9,214 bases of DNA from CAYQLK01 sp964426075 (GTDB lineage: Bacteria > Patescibacteriota > Microgenomatia > CAYQLK01), in the NCBI GenBank assembly GCA_964426075.1, contig CAYROP010000030.1, positions 1 through 9,214 on the forward strand, given 5' to 3'. Position numbers and translations under genes: made by a program. This document shows positions 5,387 to 9,214 of the stretch, in pieces (position 1 is the stretch's first letter; every line of letters begins with the position of its first letter). The notes under the pieces were generated by a model. It was given only the letters and a program-made list of their open reading frames with translations, made no database searches and had not been told where the DNA came from.

Positions 5387-6610
5387 ATGCCGAAAATTAC
5401 CAAAACAACAGAAAAAAAAGCTCCAAAAATAAAAAAAGAATCAAAAGTTAAAGAAAAACCAGCAAAAGTATTAGCTGAGAAAAAAGTAAAAGCTCCAAAA
5501 ACTCCCAAACCAGTAAAAGTGCCCGTTGTTAAGGTTGCGCGAACAGCTGCTGAAGAGAAGTTGAAATTGCAGATTCGTAAGCTTGTCAAAAAGGGTAAAG
5601 ATAATGGTTATGTAACTCAAGACGAAATTTTTAAGGTCTTTGATAAGCCTGAAGATCATATTAAAGATTTGGATCAGCTATACGCTAAACTAATTGATCT
5701 TGGTGTTGACGTATTTGACACCATAGAAAAAACCGAAGGAGCTGAAGAGAAAGTAGACGAGGTAATTGTTTCTGAAGATTTGGGAGTATCGGATCCAGTG
5801 AGAATGTATTTGAGAGAAATTGGAAAAGTTCCACTACTTAAGTACGAAGAGGAAATTGAGCTTGCCAAAGCAATTGAGGCCGGTTCGGCAGCAGCGAAGC
5901 AGAAATTGATTTCATCTAATCTGAGGTTGGTTGTTTCGATTGCCAAAAAATATGTTAATCGAGGTTTAAGTTTGTTAGATCTTATTGAAGAAGGAAATAT
6001 TGGTTTGATGCGAGCGGTTGACAAGTTTGATTATAAGAGAGGATTTAAGTTCTCGACTTATGCAACTTGGTGGATCAGGCAGGCTATAACAAGAGCGATT
6101 GCTGATCAGGCTCGCACAATTCGTATTCCTGTACATATGGTTGAGACGATTAATAAATATGGCCGAGTAAGTAGAAGATTAATGCAGGATTTGGGCCGTG
6201 AAGCAACAGCGGAGGAGGTTGCTAGAGAGATGGAAATCGAAGTTGAGAAAGTAAGGGAGATAATAAAAGTCAGCCAAGAGCCAACGAGTTTGGAAAAACC
6301 AGTTGGTGAAGAGGAAGATTCGAGACTTGGGGATTTTATTCCTGACGAGACAGCATCTCCTGATCAGCAGGCATCGGCAGCATTATTAAAAGAACATATT
6401 AGCGAAGTGTTTTCGACACTAACACCAAGGGAAGCTAAGGTTTTGGAGTATCGATTTGGTTTGGAGGATGGAAAACAGAGAACTTTGGAAGAAGTTGGTA
6501 AAGAGTTTGGTGTTACCCGTGAGAGAATTAGGCAAATTGAAGCAAAAGCTATAAGAAAACTAAGACACCCTTCGCGAGCTAAGAAACTTCGCGACTATGC
6601 AGAGTTTTAA
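5387..6610 (+). CDS. rpoD: RNA polymerase primary sigma factor (sigma-70 family, RpoD/SigA)
   Basis: This is the housekeeping sigma factor, which recruits RNA polymerase to -10/-35 promoters. In 407 residues it shows a Lys/Pro/Ala-rich low-complexity N-terminus (1-50) and a region 1.1-like segment (about 53-115). Region 1.2 is SDPVRMYLREIGKVPLL near 134. Region 2 (about 170-246) has NLRLVVSIAKKY, DLIEEGNIGLMRAVDKFDY and the -10-reading FSTYATWWIRQAITRAI. Region 3 spans about 247-327. Region 4 (about 336-405) has the -35-reading helix-turn-helix TLEEVGKEFGVTRERIRQIEAKAIRKLRHP. The presence of regions 1.1/1.2 and the exact region 2.4 and 4.2 signatures mark a primary rather than alternative sigma. 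Only TAAATT separates the dnaG reading frame from this ATG and there is no SD, so translation is probably coupled. The basic N-terminal extension is unusual in its simplicity and may be poorly ordered. Confidence 0.97.
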   Translation: MPKITKTTEKKAPKIKKESKVKEKPAKVLAEKKVKAPKTPKPVKVPVVKVARTAAEEKLKLQIRKLVKKGKDNGYVTQDEIFKVFDKPEDHIKDLDQLYAKLIDLGVDVFDTIEKTEGAEEKVDEVIVSEDLGVSDPVRMYLREIGKVPLLKYEEEIELAKAIEAGSAAAKQKLISSNLRLVVSIAKKYVNRGLSLLDLIEEGNIGLMRAVDKFDYKRGFKFSTYATWWIRQAITRAIADQARTIRIPVHMVETINKYGRVSRRLMQDLGREATAEEVAREMEIEVEKVREIIKVSQEPTSLEKPVGEEEDSRLGDFIPDETASPDQQASAALLKEHISEVFSTLTPREAKVLEYRFGLEDGKQRTLEEVGKEFGVTRERIRQIEAKAIRKLRHPSRAKKLRDYAEF

Positions 6611-6645
6611 GTTTATATTTTTTCAATTCGCTTGCTCGCACACTT

Positions 6646-6680
6646 GAATCCCCTGCGAGGATTCTGCATTTTCAGTTTTT
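6646..6680 (+). terminator. Candidate weak terminator of dnaG-rpoD
   Basis: A 6-bp stem GAATCC (6646-6651) / GGATTC (6659-6664) is followed by TGCATTTTCAGTTTTT. The stem is short and the T-run interrupted, so the call is weak. The overlapping pair CTCGCA (6635-6640) / TGCGAG (6654-6659) excludes this hairpin, so the RNA could adopt either form. Confidence 0.35.
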
Positions 6681-6688
6681 GTTCACTG

Positions 6689-6710
6689 TTTTTACTCTAA
6701 AGAGTAAAAA
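6689..6710. terminator. Perfect palindrome between convergent operons (possible bidirectional terminator)
   Basis: Arms TTTTTACTCT and AGAGTAAAAA surround AA, making a 10-bp, AT-rich hairpin identical on both strands. It lies between the convergent rpoD and lipoprotein genes, where a bidirectional terminator would be expected. The weak AT-rich stem and absence of a separate T-run beyond the arm make function uncertain. Confidence 0.35.
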
Positions 6711-6812
6711 GCCATGCCAGTTAAACAAAAACAGATCTTCGCAAAGCAAATTGAGGAGAGATGGTCAGAGGTCAACTAAAGGAAAATTAGGAATAAAAAA
6801 AGGAGCAAGTAA

Positions 6813-7049
6813 CTACTTTTCGGAGTTGAGAAGTTCTTGAGTGGGGTCGGAGATATTTATTGAGTTGAGTTCGTTATCTAGATCAGTTGGTTCAGTGGAA
6901 TTGGTGAGGGTTGGTTCTGTAGCTGGTTGTGTTGTTTGGCTGGTGTTGTTATTGGTATTTTCAGTTGTGGTTTGAGTAGTTTTGGTCGAGCAGGCAGAGA
7001 TGATGGCTGAGGTAATAATTAGAGCGGTTAAGAGTTTTTTGTTTTTCAT
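6813..7049 (-). CDS. Small Thr-rich lipoprotein of unknown function
   Basis: This 78-residue protein has a type II signal peptide: basic MKNKK, a hydrophobic LLTALIITSAI, and the lipobox I-S-A-C with C20 as the lipidated residue. The mature part is a low-complexity Thr/Asn/Gln stretch (STKTTQTTTENTNNNTSQTT), then an acidic tail without obvious domain. It should be anchored to the outer face of the cytoplasmic membrane with an extended stalk. It is the last gene of the three-gene minus-strand operon. Its ATG is 3 nt after the upstream TAA (TAAGTAATG) with no close SD, so stop-restart translation is likely. No family is recognised. It may serve as a spacer or partner for the other two exported products. 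Confidence 0.8.
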   Translation of the reverse strand: MKNKKLLTALIITSAIISACSTKTTQTTTENTNNNTSQTTQPATEPTLTNSTEPTDLDNELNSINISDPTQELLNSEK

Positions 7050-7052
7050 TAC

Positions 7053-7712
7053 TTATTTTTTTGACCTTTCTGTGTCGTCTTTTTGAGTGGGTTCAGAGAT
7101 TTTTTTGGCTTCGTTGATACTACTTCTTAAATATTTTTGAGTTTCAACGAGTTTTGTGTGGGTGGCACGGATTGATTCTTTAAGTTTGGGAAATTCTGTA
7201 AGAATGTTGTCCTTGTCGATATTATTTAGAATATCAGTTGAGGTGGTGATGTTAATTAATACCTCTGCTAGTGAGTTTTGAGCCTTTGTTAGTTCGGCTT
7301 GAGCGTTAGTAATATCTTTGCCTGTTGATTGAAGTTCGGTTAGTTTAGTTTGAATTCTGTTTAATATATTGTTTAGGTGATTTGAGTGTTTGGTTTGACG
7401 CTCAATTATTTGTTTGGCAACTTCGGTACGTTTTTGTTGAAATTGAAGCCTGATTTCTTCTCTTTTTTCTGATATTTCAGTTTTTATTTCTTGGCGTTTT
7501 TCTTCAAATGAGGATTTAATTTCTTGTTTTTTTTCTAGAACATTAGATTTGATATCAAGACGCTTAGGTTGGGTTTTGTACTCTTCGGTTTCGTGAGTGT
7601 TGGTATTAGAAGTTGTAGGTTCGTGGTCGGCAAGTACCAACGATGGAGAGAGAAGTGAGGAGATAATAACGGCTGAAACAATTATTTGTTTAAGCATATT
7701 TTGATTATACAT
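7053..7712 (-). CDS. Secreted coiled-coil protein of unknown function
   Basis: The product has 219 residues, or 214 if the second Met (MLKQ) is used. A signal peptide is clear: MLKQIIVSAVIISSLL with LSPSLVLA ahead of DHEPTT, so cleavage after LVLA is expected. After a Thr/Asn/Glu linker, about residues 50-130 are strongly heptad-like and rich in Lys/Glu/Gln (for example KKQEIKSSFEEKRQEIK, repeated in variant form four times), forming a long coiled coil. A second helical region follows (about 150-205, KLKESIRATHTKLVETQKYL). There is no lipobox and no second TM, so the mature protein is probably free outside the membrane or held by its partners. It sits 2 nt after the SGNH-like gene stop (TAAGTATG) and 3 nt before the lipoprotein gene. 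Proteins of this design are common among anonymous exported proteins of small-genome bacteria; I cannot assign a role. Confidence 0.82.
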   Translation of the reverse strand: MYNQNMLKQIIVSAVIISSLLSPSLVLADHEPTTSNTNTHETEEYKTQPKRLDIKSNVLEKKQEIKSSFEEKRQEIKTEISEKREEIRLQFQQKRTEVAKQIIERQTKHSNHLNNILNRIQTKLTELQSTGKDITNAQAELTKAQNSLAEVLINITTSTDILNNIDKDNILTEFPKLKESIRATHTKLVETQKYLRSSINEAKKISEPTQKDDTERSKK

Positions 7713-7714
7713 AC

Positions 7715-8956
7715 TTAATTATTTTCAATGATAGTTTGAGCAATTTTTTCTGCAACTCTTTCGTAGCCTGCTTGATTGAGGTGGCAACAGGGGTCTGTGT
7801 AGTATGTTTGGTTCGAGTCAAAGAAAATGTTAGTAAGATCAACAAAATTAAGATTTTGTTTAACAAGCTCTTTACCCTTTTCGATTAAGAGTGGATAACC
7901 TTTGGTAACTGAATGTAGATACCCAACTGAAGTGTCAGTCGAGTACGCTAATGTTTTTTCCTCATCTGATAATGGTTTGCTGTTAGGTACATATTGATTG
8001 GGCTGAAGAAAATGAAAATATTTGATGTTATTCCCTAAAGAAACTTTGTTCATGATAAATGATGACTGTGCCCAGAGATCTGATGCTTCTCGGAAAAAAT
8101 CATCTTCACTGGTGTAATGAGTTGTACTTGTAGAATTTTCTCTGCTGGATAGGCTTAAAAGCTGATTGTTTAGTTGGTTAATTTTGTTGGTATTGAAATT
8201 ATTAACGAAAGAAATAAATGAGAGTGTAAGTATGCTGTTTTTGAACGGAAACCGGTTGGCAGTTTCGGTTAGGTTGGTGATGTTTTGAGTGTAGTCAGAA
8301 ATTTTTTGGGTTATATGCATTGTTTGGGGTAAATTATTTGAGTGAGAGTAATAGACCCAGTGCGCTGGATAATCTAGGCGGATATTGTTGGGAAAGTTTT
8401 GATTGTAAGAAATGCTGACTTCGTTAAATCCATCGAGATTAATGATGTAGTCAAACTCGTAACCAAGGTTTAAGTAATAATTCAAGGCTTGTGATTGTTG
8501 TGGTTGTTTCCAAGCTGGGTTAGCTAGAGTAATTAATTCGATTTTTTTATTTTGGAAATTGGGGGAAGCCTGTAAGGATGAGATAAGTTTTGATTGTGAG
8601 TTTGTGCTTAGTTGTTGAGCAAAAGAACCGCCGAGAATTCCAATAATTATTTTGTCTGAAGATTTTTTTGTGATTGGAATTATTTGTTCTTGACTATCTC
8701 CAATAAATCCTAGATATGGGTGGAGGACGGTTCGGGCTGATTGTCTGGGGTTAAATGTGTTTTGGCGGTTGGTGTTTTTGCTATCGTTTGTAATTGGACT
8801 ATATCGAGTTGAGCTAATATTTATTTTGGTGAGTAATGTTTTTTTGGAAAGGATTGTGTTGTTGGGAGAAAAGTGTGTGATTGTTGCTGAAACCAGTTCG
8901 AGTATGAGCAGTGGGGTAATAAAAAAAAGTGAAATAATTAAGATTTTTGATTTCAT
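7715..8956 (-). CDS. Membrane-anchored SGNH/GDSL-hydrolase-like protein
   Basis: Starting from ATG 8956 the protein has 413 residues; an in-frame TTG at 8995 would add 13 and lacks support. An N-terminal hydrophobic helix (ILIISLFFITPLLILELV, about 5-22) anchors it with the domain outside. The domain shows SGNH-type blocks in order. GILGGSFAQQL holds the nucleophile-like S111, and INLDGFNEV holds N178 in the block III position. The C-terminal TDPCCHLNQAGYERVAEKIA has D388 and H392. The last pair is spaced DxxxH rather than the usual DxxH, so activity is not certain. Relatives remove or add acyl groups on cell-surface polysaccharides and peptidoglycan, which is inference here. Asn/Gln/Ser content is high. 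It is the first gene of a three-gene operon of exported proteins with 2-3 nt gaps. A -10-like TAAAAT lies 8 nt before the ATG, with no SD. Confidence 0.75.
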   Translation of the reverse strand: MKSKILIISLFFITPLLILELVSATITHFSPNNTILSKKTLLTKINISSTRYSPITNDSKNTNRQNTFNPRQSARTVLHPYLGFIGDSQEQIIPITKKSSDKIIIGILGGSFAQQLSTNSQSKLISSLQASPNFQNKKIELITLANPAWKQPQQSQALNYYLNLGYEFDYIINLDGFNEVSISYNQNFPNNIRLDYPAHWVYYSHSNNLPQTMHITQKISDYTQNITNLTETANRFPFKNSILTLSFISFVNNFNTNKINQLNNQLLSLSSRENSTSTTHYTSEDDFFREASDLWAQSSFIMNKVSLGNNIKYFHFLQPNQYVPNSKPLSDEEKTLAYSTDTSVGYLHSVTKGYPLLIEKGKELVKQNLNFVDLTNIFFDSNQTYYTDPCCHLNQAGYERVAEKIAQTIIENN

Positions 8957-8964
8957 TTGATGAA

Positions 8965-8995
8965 ATTTTACAATAATATTTTTGTGCTTTGGCAA
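8965..8995 (-). promoter_or_regulatory. Possible promoter of the minus-strand exported-protein operon
   Basis: On the minus strand TTGCCA (8995-8990) and TAAAAT (8970-8965) are separated by 19 nt, longer than ideal. The -10 ends 8 nt before the ATG at 8956, again predicting little or no leader. Its -35 overlaps the -35 of the divergent tRNA-Asn promoter. Confidence 0.3.
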
Positions 8996-9017
8996 TTGGT
9001 TAACAGAGTGGTAAAAT
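8989..9017 (+). promoter_or_regulatory. Promoter of tRNA-Asn
   Basis: TTGGCA (8989-8994), a 17-nt spacer and TAAAAT (9012-9017) preceded by TGG make a near-consensus sigma-70 promoter with an extended -10. Transcription should start near 9024, about 24 nt before the tRNA. That short leader contains an inverted repeat CTAATTA-TCG-TAATTAG (9025-9041). Confidence 0.6.
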
Positions 9018-9047
9018 CTTGAGGCTAATTATCGTAATTAGTAATAG

Positions 9048-9122
9048 TCCTCGATAGCTCAACGGTAGAGCGCCCGCCTGTTAAGCGGTAGGTTCTAGGT
9101 TCGAATCCTAGTCGAGGAGCCA
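9048..9122 (+). tRNA. tRNA-Asn (anticodon GTT), CCA encoded
   Basis: Acceptor TCCTCGA (9048-9054) pairs with TCGAGGA (9112-9118), then discriminator G and an encoded CCA (9120-9122). The D arm is GCTCAACGGTAGAGC, the anticodon loop CTGTTAA gives GTT (Asn, AAC/AAT codons), and the T arm contains GGTTCGAATCC. One C/T mismatch is seen at the base of the anticodon stem. Length without CCA is 72 nt (class I). Confidence 0.96.
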
Positions 9123-9129
9123 AGCTTGA

Positions 9130-9166
9130 CGTTCGGCATAATTTAAGATTGTGTCGAACGGTTTTA
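9130..9166 (+). terminator. Terminator after tRNA-Asn
   Basis: CGTTCGGCATAAT (9130-9142) pairs with ATTGTGTCGAACG (9148-9160): a 13-bp stem with two G-U wobbles around loop TTAAG, followed by GTTTTATC. It starts 8 nt after the CCA, as expected for the end of a single-tRNA transcript. The T-run is short. Confidence 0.6.
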
Positions 9167-9214
9167 TCGCATCATATCGGACTATTTTGTCTTCTACTCT
9201 AAGGTTCGATAGTA

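Noticed and set aside
6635..6664. H-type pseudoknot from the interleaved CTCGCA/TGCGAG and GAATC/GATTC pairs
   Set aside because: The loop that must cross the 6-bp first stem would have zero length, so both stems cannot form together; treated as alternative hairpins.
6714..6779. 21-codon plus-strand frame beginning MPVKQKQIFAKQIEERW
   Set aside because: Very short, no SD, no recognised match and directly behind a palindrome. It could be the decayed start of a lost gene, but there is not enough to annotate it.
9019..9047. TTGAGG, 17-nt spacer, TAATAG as the tRNA-Asn promoter
   Set aside because: The -10 would touch the first base of the tRNA and put the transcript start inside it. The TTGGCA/TAAAAT pair at 8989-9017 fits much better.

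Overview
The window looks like a piece of a small, AT-rich bacterial chromosome. Codon use is strongly A/T-ending, junctions are compact, and most starts lack a Shine-Dalgarno (SD) sequence. The mix of genes (a DUF5661-like small protein, dnaG followed 3 nt later by an RpoD-type sigma factor, type I IPP isomerase, and anonymous secreted proteins) fits a Candidate Phyla Radiation / Patescibacteria genome. That assignment is inference; no rRNA or other decisive marker is present. All stop codons used are TAA or TAG, so standard code 11 reading works, and nothing requires UGA recoding.

Layout. 2-127: the C-terminal end of an unknown plus-strand gene. 128-326: a palindrome-rich intergenic stretch. 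327-416: tRNA-Ser(GCT) on the minus strand, flanked by short copies of its own two ends. 534-1931: a plus-strand cluster (VOC/glyoxalase-fold protein, DUF5661-like protein, remnant of a second DUF5661 copy, IPP isomerase) starting from an extended -10 promoter. 1956-1982: a strong terminator hairpin oriented for minus-strand transcription. 2207-3223: a strikingly GC-rich minus-strand gene for an unknown two-TM or signal-peptide protein, with third positions mostly G/C, unlike every neighbour. 3224 to about 3414: its structured leader, containing competing pairings that could control the ribosome-binding site. 3548-6610: the dnaG-rpoD operon, probably beginning with a leaderless transcript. 6611-6812: intergenic hairpins. 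6813-8956: a tight minus-strand operon of membrane-anchored SGNH-hydrolase-like protein, secreted coiled-coil protein and small lipoprotein. 9048-9122: tRNA-Asn(GTT) with its own promoter and terminator.

How it fits together. dnaG and rpoD are the macromolecular-synthesis core (replication priming and housekeeping transcription). The rightmost operon encodes three exported proteins with gaps of 2-3 nt, so it is probably one envelope-associated unit. The most unusual element is the 1.0 kb GC-rich gene with a long structured 5' leader, a strong SD with a TTG start, and a perfect minus-strand terminator. It reads as a self-contained transcription unit of foreign or otherwise distinct origin inserted between idi and dnaG. 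Its function is unknown, and its leader is the best candidate here for an undescribed RNA regulator.
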